A stretch of DNA of 6,358 nt from Thermopetrobacter sp. (lineage in GTDB: Bacteria > Pseudomonadota > Alphaproteobacteria > Rhizobiales > Aestuariivirgaceae). The translations under genes and the position numbers were made by a program. Below, piece by piece: positions 1 to 5,529 of this stretch; within the stretch, counting starts at the first letter, position 1; every line of letters begins with the position of its first letter. The notes below the pieces were generated by a model, which worked only from the letters and a program-made list of their open reading frames with translations, did no database searches and had not been told where the DNA came from. The stretch is taken from NCBI GenBank assembly GCA_011374735.1, contig DRPD01000138.1, positions 1 through 6,358 of the forward strand, read 5' to 3'.

Positions 1-86
1 AAGCGATACGGTGCGGCTCCGCCCACCATCTTGTGGATGCGCGAAGGCACGCCATGCCGACCTACCACGTCATCGCCGCTCCCACC

Positions 87-218
87 CGTCATTGCCGGCC
101 CCCGTGCCGGCAATCCAGACGGCGGCAACGGCATGGGACGATGCCCCGGTTCCTTCCGCCACTTCGCGGTGAACCGAAAGGCCGCTTCTGGATTACCGGG
201 ACAAGCCCGGTAATGACG
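87..218. repeat. Composite palindromic repeat: two hairpins in inverted orientation
   Basis: The left hairpin (87-118) has a 9-bp perfect stem, ATTGCCGGC (91-99) with GCCGGCAAT (106-114), flanked by CGTC and CCAG. The right hairpin (188-218) is the same design in reverse: CTGG, stem ATTACCGGG (192-200), loop ACAAG, CCCGGTAAT (206-214), then GACG. About 70 bp separate them. The outer ends are therefore CGTCAT and ATGACG, and the inner ends are CCAG and CTGG. This resembles the REP/BIME-like palindromes that are common between alphaproteobacterial genes. The same arrangement recurs at 5398-5529. Short reading frames across it (31-221) encode only repeat-derived peptide and look spurious. Nothing recognisable precedes it in 1-86. 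Confidence 0.85.
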
Positions 219-230
219 TAGGGAGTATCT

Positions 231-286
231 TCCGGCTTCCGGCTTCCGGTTTCCGGCTTCTGGTTTCTGGTTTCCGGTTTCTGGCT
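231..286. repeat. Tandem heptamer repeat, eight copies of TCYGGYT
   Basis: Eight consecutive 7-bp units fill this stretch without interruption: TCCGGCT, TCCGGCT, TCCGGTT, TCCGGCT, TCTGGTT, TCTGGTT, TCCGGTT, TCTGGCT. The units differ only at C/T positions 3 and 6. The last base is also the first base of the stop codon (read on the minus strand) of the small membrane protein gene, so the array lies immediately 3' of that gene. It looks like a variable-number tandem repeat produced by slippage. Read as protein it gives a repetitive KPET-like peptide that I regard as non-genuine. Confidence 0.9.
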
Positions 287-708
287 CACTGATTGGCGAT
301 CCACGCCCCGAGCAGCGCGAATGGCACGCCCAGCAGCGCCCACAACCACAGCCCCCACGCCGGCATCACCGGGTTGCGCTTTTCCAGCGCCAGCGACAGC
401 AGCACCGCCAACGCCCCCATGATCCCGGCGTTCAGATAATCGGCCGCATCCGCCAGCCGCGCCGTCAGATATCCGGCCAGCGCGTTGACCAGAAGCGAGA
501 TGATCACCAGCCCCAGCAGGAATTGCGTGTCGGTGAAGTGCTCCAGATAATGGCGCGCGAATTCGTCCTCGTCCATGTCGTCCAGCCGCTCGTCCTGCGC
601 CGCGATGCCCACTCCGGTGATGATGGCCAGCACCATCCCGATGACGAAACTGAGGCCCAGCCCCAGCCCCAGCCCCCACAAGATGGCGGAAATGTCGATG
701 GCGTCCAT
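286..708 (-). CDS. Small four-helix inner-membrane protein, function unknown
   Basis: This encodes a 140-residue integral membrane protein that I do not recognise. Predicted helices are at about residues 7-36 (glycine-rich, GLGLGLGLSFVIG), 62-85, 88-108 and 113-136. Between helices 1 and 2 is a strongly acidic, probably extramembrane loop (DERLDDMDEDEFARHYLEHF, residues 39-58). The ATG at 708 is chosen because the hydrophobic segment starts soon after it. A TTG at 744 would add 12 residues and is also possible, since a GGAT that includes the upstream stop codon lies just before it. The gene follows the MFS gene by 39 bp and is probably the last gene of the same minus-strand transcript. Its stop codon abuts the heptamer array. 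The real-gene call rests on the coherent membrane topology and the operon position. No substrate or partner can be inferred. Confidence 0.75.
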   Translation of the reverse strand: MDAIDISAILWGLGLGLGLSFVIGMVLAIITGVGIAAQDERLDDMDEDEFARHYLEHFTDTQFLLGLVIISLLVNALAGYLTARLADAADYLNAGIMGALAVLLSLALEKRNPVMPAWGLWLWALLGVPFALLGAWIANQ

Positions 709-747
709 GACAGGCCCATACCCCGCCGGCACGAGGCCCGGCAAGCC

Positions 748-1953
748 CTATCCGGCCGCCAACAGCGTCTCGCGCCCCGGTTCGGGGTGGCGCGGAATGA
801 GCAGCGCCAGCAGCAGCGACAGCCCCGCCAGCCCCGCCCCGGCGAGGAACACCCAAGCCGGATCGCTCAGCCAGATCATCCCGAACACCACCGGGATCAC
901 CACCGCCGCGATGTGGTTGATGGAGAACGCCACCCCGGAGGTCGGCGCGATGTCCGCGTCATCGGCGATCTTCTGAAAATAGGTCTTCAGCGCGATGGCC
1001 CAGGAGAACAGCGCGTGATCGGCCACATACAGCCCGGCCGCCACCCACGGATCATCGACCAGCGCATAGCCGGTGAACACCGCCGCCAGCCCGGCGTATT
1101 CGATGATCAACGCCTTGCGCTCGCCGATAAGGCCGATCAGACGCCCAACCAGCGGCATGATCAGCACATTCAGCAGCGCATTGATGGTGAACAGCAACGC
1201 GATGCCCGACACCGAATAATGAAACTTCTCCACCATCAGGAAGCCGGCGAAGACGATGAAGATCTGCCGCCTGGCGCCGCTTAGGAAGGTCAGCGCGTAA
1301 TACAGCCAGTAGCGCCGGCGCAGGAACAGATGGGTGTGCTGGCGCACCCTGGCCTCATAGCGCGGAAAGGCCAGCCACAACAACAGCACGATGGCCAGCG
1401 CCGCGGCCCCGCCCAGCCCATAGAGCACCACGTAATCGGGCTTCAGCGTCAGCCCCAGCAGCGTGATCACCCCATAGGTGGCGATGGACGCCGCCGAGCC
1501 GGCCGCGAAGATGCGCCCCAGCTGATGCGGCGCCTCGCGCTTGCTCAGCCATTGCAGCGACAGCGACTGGTTCATGGTCTCGTAGTAATGAAAACCGAAG
1601 CTCATCAGCATGGTGACGGCGTAAAGCCCCACGGCGAACGGCAACAGGCCCGTGAGAGCCACCCCCGCCGCCAGCAGCGCCAGAGCGAACAGCGCGAACG
1701 CCTGTTCGCGCAGAATGAGCAGCCACGCCAGAGCCGTGAAGGCCAGCAACCCCGGCACCTCGCGCAGCGATTGCAGGATGCCGATCTCGCGGCCCGTGAA
1801 GGCGGCCCGTTCGATCACGAAATTGTTCAGCAGCGTGCCCCAGGTGGCGGTGGCGATGCCGTTGGCCGCCGCCATCAGCATCAGGAACACCACCGGCCTG
1901 CGCCAGCCGGCCGCCGCGCCGCCGCGCACCGTATCGCCTGAAGGTTTCATCAT
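748..1953 (-). CDS. Major facilitator superfamily (MFS) transporter, substrate unknown
   Basis: This encodes a 401-residue polytopic membrane protein with about twelve hydrophobic segments (roughly residues 20-40, 56-80, 84-100, 104-125, 147-170, 174-196, 215-240, 248-268, 281-298, 303-325, 338-362, 366-387). The basic loop between the two six-helix halves (residues 198-215, RYEARVRQHTHLFLRRR) fits MFS architecture, and so does the length. A short GRLIGLIGERK segment after helix 8 (270-280) resembles the MFS loop motif. The substrate cannot be read from the sequence. Adjacent ATG codons at 1953 and 1950 follow a GGGAG (1963-1959) at 5 and 8 nt. A longer reading frame to 2085 would run into the acyltransferase gene and adds a non-membrane, low-complexity leader, so it is rejected. 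The gene lies 70 bp downstream of the acyltransferase and 39 bp upstream of the small membrane gene, so it is probably in one operon with them. It may also have its own promoter in the 70-bp gap. Confidence 0.88.
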   Translation of the reverse strand: MMKPSGDTVRGGAAAGWRRPVVFLMLMAAANGIATATWGTLLNNFVIERAAFTGREIGILQSLREVPGLLAFTALAWLLILREQAFALFALALLAAGVALTGLLPFAVGLYAVTMLMSFGFHYYETMNQSLSLQWLSKREAPHQLGRIFAAGSAASIATYGVITLLGLTLKPDYVVLYGLGGAAALAIVLLLWLAFPRYEARVRQHTHLFLRRRYWLYYALTFLSGARRQIFIVFAGFLMVEKFHYSVSGIALLFTINALLNVLIMPLVGRLIGLIGERKALIIEYAGLAAVFTGYALVDDPWVAAGLYVADHALFSWAIALKTYFQKIADDADIAPTSGVAFSINHIAAVVIPVVFGMIWLSDPAWVFLAGAGLAGLSLLLALLIPRHPEPGRETLLAAG

Positions 1954-2002
1954 GCCGGCTCCCGCCCCGCTTGCCGCAAGGCCGGCACGATAGACCACAC
2001 GG

Positions 2003-2020
2003 CGGCGTTTGCAAACGCCG
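2003..2020. promoter_or_regulatory. 18-bp perfect palindrome CGGCGTTTGCAAACGCCG, possible operator or attenuator
   Basis: The sequence is a perfect dyad with no spacer, centred between 2011 and 2012. It starts 3 bp beyond the acyltransferase stop codon and lies about 58 bp upstream of the MFS start. As RNA it could form a 7-bp GC-rich stem with a TGCA loop, but no T-run follows on the minus strand, so it is not a classical terminator. Within it, minus-strand TTGCAA followed 16 nt later by TATCGT resembles a weak -35/-10 pair, so an operator overlapping an internal promoter for the MFS gene is plausible. The TTTGCAAA core recurs at 3336-3343. Confidence 0.45.
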
Positions 2021-2023
2021 GGG

Positions 2024-3277
2024 TCAGGCCCCGGCCAGCCGATTGAGCCTGAGCGCGCGGCGCCAGGCCGGCGGCATGCGGCCATAGACCTTGCGCACCA
2101 GCGGCCGCAGCACGCACAGATAGCCCGCGCCCAGCAGCCTGCCCGTGAAGCTCAGCGGCAGAAAATAGTCGCGCACCACCGCCACGCCGGAGCTCCAGCT
2201 CGTCTTGTGCGGCGCCGCCGGCACCAGCAGGTCGAACACCTTCATGCCGTCGGTGAGCGCCAGCCGTTGCGAGAAGTCCATGTGCAACCGCCCCGGCGAC
2301 AGGTCGGTCAGGGCGTGGTCATGGGCGGTGATATAACCGTAATGCCGCCCCTTGAAACGCAATCCCAGCTCCCACGCGACACCATCGCCGCCGGCCGTGG
2401 TGCGCGACACCACCAGCCGCGCCGAACCATCCCCGCCCAGCTCCATCAGGCGGATGAAGAAATCCTCCAGCCGCCGATGGGCGATGGGCCGCGAATACAA
2501 GCCCCGGGCCGCCAGCCAGGCGCGTTTTTCCGCCACCAGCCGGGCGATGCCCCGGCGCATCTCCTCGCCCGTGCTGAGCGGCGCGAAGTCCAGCCGGCCG
2601 CGCGCCTTCTCCAGCTTCTGGCGGATTTTCTTGCGCCGCCGCCGCTGGCTGCGGGTATAGCGCGCCTCATAGGCCGCCGCGTCGGCGAAAACGGTGAGAT
2701 CGAGCCACGGCGCGCCCTCTTCCGCCCCGGCCGGACGCGCCCGATGGCCCAGGAACGGCGCCACCACCGCGTCGGCCCGCACATGGCGCAGGCGGATCAG
2801 ATCGGCCCGTCCGGCATTGCGCAGTTCCCGCCACGCCAGCCCCAGCGCGTGGGCCAGATCGTCCCCCGTCAGGGGGCTGATGACATCGCCATACTGACAG
2901 AATGGATCGCTCAGCCAGACGATGGCCCGCAACGGCCCCTGCCGGGTGCGCATCAGCGGCCACAGCAGCACCAGCTCGCCACCACGGCGAACCGTGACGA
3001 TCAGCGGCTCTTCATGCCGCGCATCGAGACAGGTTTCCGCCCACGCGGCGCACCACCCATGGCTCTGAAAGGCCTGCGTGTCGGCCGCCGCGCGCGCCTG
3101 AAGGGCCCGCCATTCATCGGCCAGTTCCTCGATGGCGGCCGGCCCCGACATCACCTTGGCCCGCCACAACCCATCGCCGGAACGCCGCTGGCGCGCGATC
3201 AACGCCCGGTCGAGAAAGAAGGGCCCCACCGGCGCGGCGGGCGCGTCCACGGCGCGGCGTTCGCTCAACACGTTCAC
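2024..3277 (-). CDS. GNAT-family acyltransferase, CelD/BcsL (Acetyltransf_6) type
   Basis: This encodes a 417-residue, probably cytoplasmic protein of the CelD/BcsL-like GNAT family. Members transfer acyl groups and are often linked to polysaccharide or cell-envelope metabolism; the substrate here is unknown. The N-terminal half (about 45-200) contains ELADEWRAL and the AFQSHGWCAAWAE stretch, typical of the family's first lobe. The Acetyltransf_6 region (about 205-350) begins with the basic YTRSQRRRRKKIRQKLEKAR segment and runs through GRHYGYITAHDHALTDLSPG, with FDLL (348-351) and PHKTSWSS (356-363) near its end. The tail (373-417) is basic and partly hydrophobic. The GTG at 3277 is chosen because GGGGAGAG (3291-3284) precedes it by 6 nt. 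An in-frame start at 3391 would add 38 arginine-rich residues with no family support. It is probably the first gene of the minus-strand cluster and diverges from the exported-protein gene. Confidence 0.85.
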   Translation of the reverse strand: MNVLSERRAVDAPAAPVGPFFLDRALIARQRRSGDGLWRAKVMSGPAAIEELADEWRALQARAAADTQAFQSHGWCAAWAETCLDARHEEPLIVTVRRGGELVLLWPLMRTRQGPLRAIVWLSDPFCQYGDVISPLTGDDLAHALGLAWRELRNAGRADLIRLRHVRADAVVAPFLGHRARPAGAEEGAPWLDLTVFADAAAYEARYTRSQRRRRKKIRQKLEKARGRLDFAPLSTGEEMRRGIARLVAEKRAWLAARGLYSRPIAHRRLEDFFIRLMELGGDGSARLVVSRTTAGGDGVAWELGLRFKGRHYGYITAHDHALTDLSPGRLHMDFSQRLALTDGMKVFDLLVPAAPHKTSWSSGVAVVRDYFLPLSFTGRLLGAGYLCVLRPLVRKVYGRMPPAWRRALRLNRLAGA

Positions 3278-3317
3278 CAGACACTCTCCCCGGCTTGCAT
3301 CGTTTCCACGGGCCCGC

Positions 3318-3343
3318 ATTCTACGCCCGCGAAGGTTTGCAAA
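3318..3343 (-). promoter_or_regulatory. Candidate promoter/operator region of the acyltransferase gene
   Basis: On the minus strand, TAGAAT (3323-3318) matches the -10 consensus at five of six positions and lies about 40 bp upstream of the GTG start. Just upstream is the palindromic core TTTGCAAA (3336-3343), which also sits at the centre of the 18-bp palindrome before the MFS gene at nearly the same distance from its start codon. The spacing from TTGCAA to TAGAAT is only 13 nt, too short for a standard -35. The core may therefore be a regulator site rather than a promoter box. Confidence 0.35.
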
Positions 3344-3410
3344 TCGTTGTGACCGCCGGGAAAAAGCCGGCAAACGGCCACGCCGCTCCAATTTGCCGCA
3401 GGGGTATGTC

Positions 3411-3448
3411 TATTTACGAAATCATCATATAATGATATACAAATATAC
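3411..3448 (+). promoter_or_regulatory. AT-rich promoter island of the 13-residue-repeat protein gene
   Basis: About 80% of bases in 3411-3450 are A or T, in sharp contrast to the GC-rich surroundings. A perfect TATAAT lies at 3428-3433, though with no good -35 at 17 bp. An alternative pair is TTTACG (3413-3418), a 17-bp spacer, and TATACA (3436-3441). Either would give a leader of roughly 40-50 nt. The inverted repeat ATCAT-ATA-ATGAT (3424-3436) overlaps the -10, and ATATAC is directly repeated at 3435-3440 and 3443-3448. Both are possible regulator sites. The ribosome binding site GGAG (3477-3480) follows, 8 nt before the ATG at 3489. Confidence 0.6.
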
Positions 3449-3488
3449 GACTTCCGGGGGCCTGGCAATTCACATTGGAGCAACACCC

Positions 3489-4151
3489 ATGCGCATCATC
3501 AGGAGAGTGATTCCGGCCCTTGCCGCCGCCGCCCTGCTGGCCGCCGCCCCGGCCGTTTCGGCGCCGCAGGATGCCGATACCGGCCACAAGTTCGAAAAGG
3601 CCGTCGGTTATTACACCGAATGCAAGAACGCCTCGCGCGAGGAGTTTCAGCAGATCAAGCCCTATCTGAAGGCTTTCACCGACGCCGAGCTCATGGCCGG
3701 GACGGTCAACGACCCGGAGAAGTTCTTCAAGCTCATGGAAGTGGTCAACGACCCGCGCACCCTGCACGTGATGATGAGCTGCGCCACCGAGCCGGTGATG
3801 TGGAACACTTGGATGAAGGGCGCCACCGACTTCGGCAAGATGATGTCGGCGGCCACGAAGCTGATGAACCCGGCCGGCCTGATGAAGTGGATGATGGCCC
3901 CGATGAACCCGAAGATCTGGCAATCCATGATGAAGCATCTGGAAGGTCAGCGCCTGCAACGCTGGGGCACCGCGGCCACCAACCCGGCCTTCTACAAGCC
4001 GCTGACCAACTTCTTCGATGTCGACTGGTATGCGCCGCGCCTGGCCTGGTTCGTGGACGCTGCCAGTTATTCGCCGCTGCTCAACATGTTCAAGGGCGTC
4101 ACCCGGGGGCTTGGCGAAGCCAGCGCCGAAAAGAAGACCGAAACGAAGTGA
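3489..4151 (+). CDS. Exported methionine-rich protein built of about ten 13-residue repeats
   Basis: This encodes a 220-residue protein that I do not recognise. The N-terminus (MRIIRR, then an Ala/Leu-rich core to about residue 25, VSA) is a classical Sec signal peptide, so a periplasmic or secreted location is likely. Proline +1 after VSA makes the exact cleavage site uncertain. From residue 72 to 201 the chain reads as a degenerate 13-residue repeat of the form (V/M/T)NPxxxxxMMxx: NDP at 74-76 and 87-89, TEP at 100-102, NP at 127-128, 140-141 and 165-166. Weaker units such as DVDW and DAASY continue the register to 201. The signal-free chain has about 16 Met and many Trp/Tyr/Phe. It has two cysteines (C45, C98) and a charged C-terminal tail (EKKTETK). 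The ATG at 3489 has GGAG 8 nt upstream. An in-frame start at 3132 would cross the intergenic region and hide the signal peptide. It stands alone, with its own promoter and a hairpin downstream. Confidence 0.85.
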   Translation: MRIIRRVIPALAAAALLAAAPAVSAPQDADTGHKFEKAVGYYTECKNASREEFQQIKPYLKAFTDAELMAGTVNDPEKFFKLMEVVNDPRTLHVMMSCATEPVMWNTWMKGATDFGKMMSAATKLMNPAGLMKWMMAPMNPKIWQSMMKHLEGQRLQRWGTAATNPAFYKPLTNFFDVDWYAPRLAWFVDAASYSPLLNMFKGVTRGLGEASAEKKTETK

Positions 4152-4159
4152 TCGCCTCG

Positions 4160-4181
4160 CTCTTTCCCCTCGAGGAAAGAG
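4160..4181 (+). terminator. Possible terminator hairpin after the exported-protein gene
   Basis: CTCTTTCC (4160-4167) pairs perfectly with GGAAAGAG (4174-4181) around the loop CCTCGA, 8 nt after the stop codon. No T-run follows, so it is not a canonical intrinsic terminator. It could still stabilise the 3' end or work with Rho. Confidence 0.4.
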
Positions 4182-4210
4182 GCACGAACCCGGTTTATGA
4201 TCCCCTCCTG

Positions 4211-4233
4211 CCCTCCCCCTGCCAGGGGGAGGG
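4211..4233. repeat. Strong CCCTCCCCCT hairpin in the convergent gap
   Basis: CCCTCCCCCT (4211-4220) and AGGGGGAGGG (4224-4233) form a 10-bp perfect stem with a GCC loop. Flanking CCCCTCCTG and TCAGGGAGGGG extend it imperfectly. This type of C-run/G-run hairpin is a frequent dispersed intergenic repeat in GC-rich proteobacteria. It could block transcription from both convergent genes. Confidence 0.65.
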
Positions 4234-4261
4234 TCAGGGAGGGGGCGGGCCATGTAAACCA

Positions 4262-4291
4262 CGTCATGCCGGCGCAAGCCGGCATCTCAGG
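4262..4291 (+). repeat. Palindromic repeat hairpin, GCAA-loop copy
   Basis: ATGCCGGC and GCCGGCAT form an 8-bp perfect stem closing the loop GCAA, with CGTC before and CTCAGG after. It is an inverted relative of the two hairpins at 4293-4408, sharing the GTCAT and ATCTCAGG-type flanks. Read on the plus strand, which is the 3' side of the exported-protein gene, the loop is a GNRA tetraloop. Confidence 0.75.
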
Positions 4292-4292
4292 C

Positions 4293-4408
4293 CACAAACG
4301 CATGAGTCTGTGGCACGAGATCCTGACTTGCGTCAGGATGACGTGTGAGACACAAGCGCATGAGTGCATGGCCTGAGACTCCGGCTTTCGCCGGAGTGAC
4401 AAGTGTCC
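4293..4408 (-). repeat. Two tandem 58-bp repeat units, each with a covarying hairpin
   Basis: The unit at 4293-4350 aligns without gaps over most of its length with 4351-4408. Both begin CACAARCGCATGAGT and contain a hairpin followed by TGAC. Unit 1 stem is ATCCTGAC/GTCAGGAT and unit 2 stem is ACTCCGGC/GCCGGAGT. Four of the eight pairs differ, and in each case both partners changed so pairing is kept. On the minus strand, downstream of mlaF, the loops read GCAA and GAAA, both GNRA tetraloops. Confidence 0.8.
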
Positions 4409-4421
4409 CATAGCCACGCCC

Positions 4422-5198
4422 TCACGCCTTGTGCACCGGCATCCTGATCGGCCCTTCGGCCCGGCCGTTGATGAACTGATCCACGTAAGGGTTGCCGGAG
4501 TTGTCGATCTCGCCGATCGGCCCGCGCCAGACGATGTCGCCGTCGTGCAGCATCGCCACCTCGTCGGCGATGCGCCGCGCGGAGGCCATGTCGTGGGTGA
4601 TCGACACCGCCGTCGCCCCCATGTCCTTCACCGTGGAAACGATCAACTCGTCGATCACCGCCCCCATGATCGGATCGAGCCCCGTCGTCGGCTCGTCGAA
4701 CAGGATGATCTCCGGCTCATGGGCGATGGCCCTGGCCAGCCCGACGCGCTTTTGCATGCCGCCGGACAGTTCGGCCGGATACAGATCGGCCACCTCCGCC
4801 CCCAGCCCCACCCTGGCCAGTGTGGCGACGGCCTTCTCGCGCGCCTGTTTGCGCCGCATGCCGCGCCCCTGAATGAGGCCGAAGGCCACGTTCTCCCACA
4901 CCGGCAGGCTGTCGAACAGCGCCGCCGCCTGAAACAGCAGCCCGAACTTGCGAAACACCTTGTCGCGCGCCTTGCCCTTCAGGTTGGTGGTGTCCTCCCC
5001 GTCGATCTCCACCCGCCCGGCGTCCGGCCGCATCAGGCCGATGAGGATCTTCAGCAGCACCGACTTGCCGGTGCCGGAGCCGCCGATGATGACCAGCGAG
5101 CGCCCCCGCGCCACGTCCAGATCGACGCCATCGAGCACCCGCTTCGGCCCGAAGCTTTTGTGAATGCCCGTGAGGCGGATGTGGATGTCGTCGGTCAT
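4422..5198 (-). CDS. mlaF: MlaF-type ABC transporter ATP-binding protein (lipid asymmetry transporter)
   Basis: This encodes a 258-residue cytoplasmic ATPase, the usual size for MlaF. It powers the MlaE permease in MCE-type transport of phospholipids between inner and outer membrane. All ABC motifs are intact: Walker A GGSGTGKS (39-46), Q-loop Q90 in LLFQAAALFDSLPVWENV, signature LSGGM (144-148) followed by QKRVGLARA, Walker B ILFDEP (165-170) with E169, D-loop GLD (173-175) and switch histidine H202 (SITHD). The ALFDSLPVWENV stretch and the PTTGLDPI segment are typical of the Mla/Ttg2A branch. The ATG at 5198 has only a weak GGA ribosome site 6 nt upstream, so translation may be modest or coupled. 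It lies downstream of mlaE on the same strand but after an unusually large 367-bp gap. No mlaD-like MCE gene follows; the next gene is convergent. Confidence 0.93.
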   Translation of the reverse strand: MTDDIHIRLTGIHKSFGPKRVLDGVDLDVARGRSLVIIGGSGTGKSVLLKILIGLMRPDAGRVEIDGEDTTNLKGKARDKVFRKFGLLFQAAALFDSLPVWENVAFGLIQGRGMRRKQAREKAVATLARVGLGAEVADLYPAELSGGMQKRVGLARAIAHEPEIILFDEPTTGLDPIMGAVIDELIVSTVKDMGATAVSITHDMASARRIADEVAMLHDGDIVWRGPIGEIDNSGNPYVDQFINGRAEGPIRMPVHKA

Positions 5199-5210
5199 GA
5201 TCTATCCATG

Positions 5211-5271
5211 AACAGAAGGTTGCCCTCTCCCGTCATACCCGGGCTTGTCCCGGGTATCCAGAACGGCCTTG
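5211..5271. repeat. 61-bp direct repeat, copy 1
   Basis: This matches 5378-5438 at 60 of 61 positions; only the sixth base differs (A here, C there). It begins with the mlaE-tail-like AACAGAAGGTTG and contains a hairpin with a 9-bp perfect stem, ATACCCGGG (5235-5243) with CCCGGGTAT (5249-5257), around the loop CTTGT. The near-identity suggests a recent duplication. It starts 12 bp upstream of the mlaF ATG, so it supplies much of the leader sequence of mlaF. Confidence 0.92.
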
Positions 5272-5280
5272 CCCCTACCC

Positions 5281-5320
5281 CATCATGCCCGGGCTGAACA
5301 ACAAGACCGGCAATGACGAG
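5281..5320. repeat. Degenerate or chimeric palindromic repeat
   Basis: The left part (CATCATGCCCGGGCTG) looks like the first half of the CGTCAT-type hairpin. The right part (ACAAGACCGGCAATGACGAG) looks like the second half of the inverted copy at 5498-5529. It seems to be a recombined remnant that would have closed a composite pair with the hairpin at 5231-5261. Confidence 0.55.
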
Positions 5321-5359
5321 AGGCGCGTTGCGGCATCGCGTCATCGATTCAAGTAACGG

Positions 5360-5389
5360 CACCATCGTCAATCCGCGAACAGCAGGTTG
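5360..5389. repeat. Copy of the mlaE 3' end
   Basis: These 30 bp match 5558-5587 at 29 positions. The matched source spans the last seven codons of mlaE, including the stop, plus 8 bp beyond it. On the minus strand this copy still reads NLLFAD-stop. A more diverged third copy (NLLFMD) lies at about 5202-5222 at the start of the copy-1 repeat. The gap therefore grew by duplication of the gene end together with the adjoining hairpin element. Confidence 0.85.
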
Positions 5390-5438
5390 CCCTCTCCCGT
5401 CATACCCGGGCTTGTCCCGGGTATCCAGAACGGCCTTG
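5378..5438. repeat. 61-bp direct repeat, copy 2
   Basis: This is the second copy of the repeat at 5211-5271, 167 bp away, with one mismatch. Its hairpin stem is 5402-5410 with 5416-5424. Its first 12 bp overlap the copy of the mlaE tail at 5360-5389, which links the two duplications in one unit. Confidence 0.92.
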
Positions 5439-5529
5439 TGCCAAGCGCCGGGGAAGGGGGGCAAACCGGACACGGCGCCGCATGGACGCACCGCCCGCTG
5501 GATTGCCGGAACAAGTCCGGCAATGACGA
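5398..5529. repeat. Composite palindromic repeat, second complete copy
   Basis: The left hairpin (5398-5428, CGTCAT…TCCAG) and the inverted right hairpin (5498-5529, CTGGATTGCC…AATGACGA) are about 70 bp apart, the same layout as 87-218. The right stem is ATTGCCGGA (5502-5510) with TCCGGCAAT (5516-5524) around ACAAG. Arms differ between copies but always pair perfectly over 9 bp. The spacer sequence is not recognisably shared with that of the first composite. Confidence 0.85.

Noticed and set aside
31..221. Two short plus-strand frames at the left edge
   Set aside because: Their sequence is mostly the translated palindromic repeat (WITGTSPVMT). There is no supporting ribosome site or domain.
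89..856. 255-residue minus-strand frame overlapping the small membrane gene
   Set aside because: Gly/Ala/Arg-rich shadow. Its C-terminal part is only repeat-derived peptide (KPET units and GLVPVIQ).
523..1941. Plus-strand open frames of 253 and 203 residues across the MFS and small membrane genes
   Set aside because: Low-complexity Gln/Arg/His-rich translations opposite well-supported membrane proteins.
1954..2085. N-terminal extension of the MFS gene to 2085
   Set aside because: It overlaps the acyltransferase coding end and adds a basic, non-membrane leader. A GGGAG-preceded ATG pair is present at 1953/1950.
2009..3352. 447-residue plus-strand open frame
   Set aside because: It lies antisense to the acyltransferase, is rich in Arg/Gln/Pro/His, and has no domain. 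It is a typical GC-rich shadow frame.
3132..3488. N-terminal extension of the exported protein to 3132
   Set aside because: It would translate through the acyltransferase 5' end and the AT-rich promoter, and would bury the signal peptide. The ATG at 3489 has a good GGAG.
3414..4277. 287-residue minus-strand frame opposite the exported protein
   Set aside because: His/Gly/Arg-rich with no domain. The plus-strand frame has a signal peptide, promoter and ribosome site.
4431..5297. 288-residue plus-strand frame opposite mlaF
   Set aside because: Antisense shadow of a complete ABC ATPase with all catalytic motifs on the minus strand.
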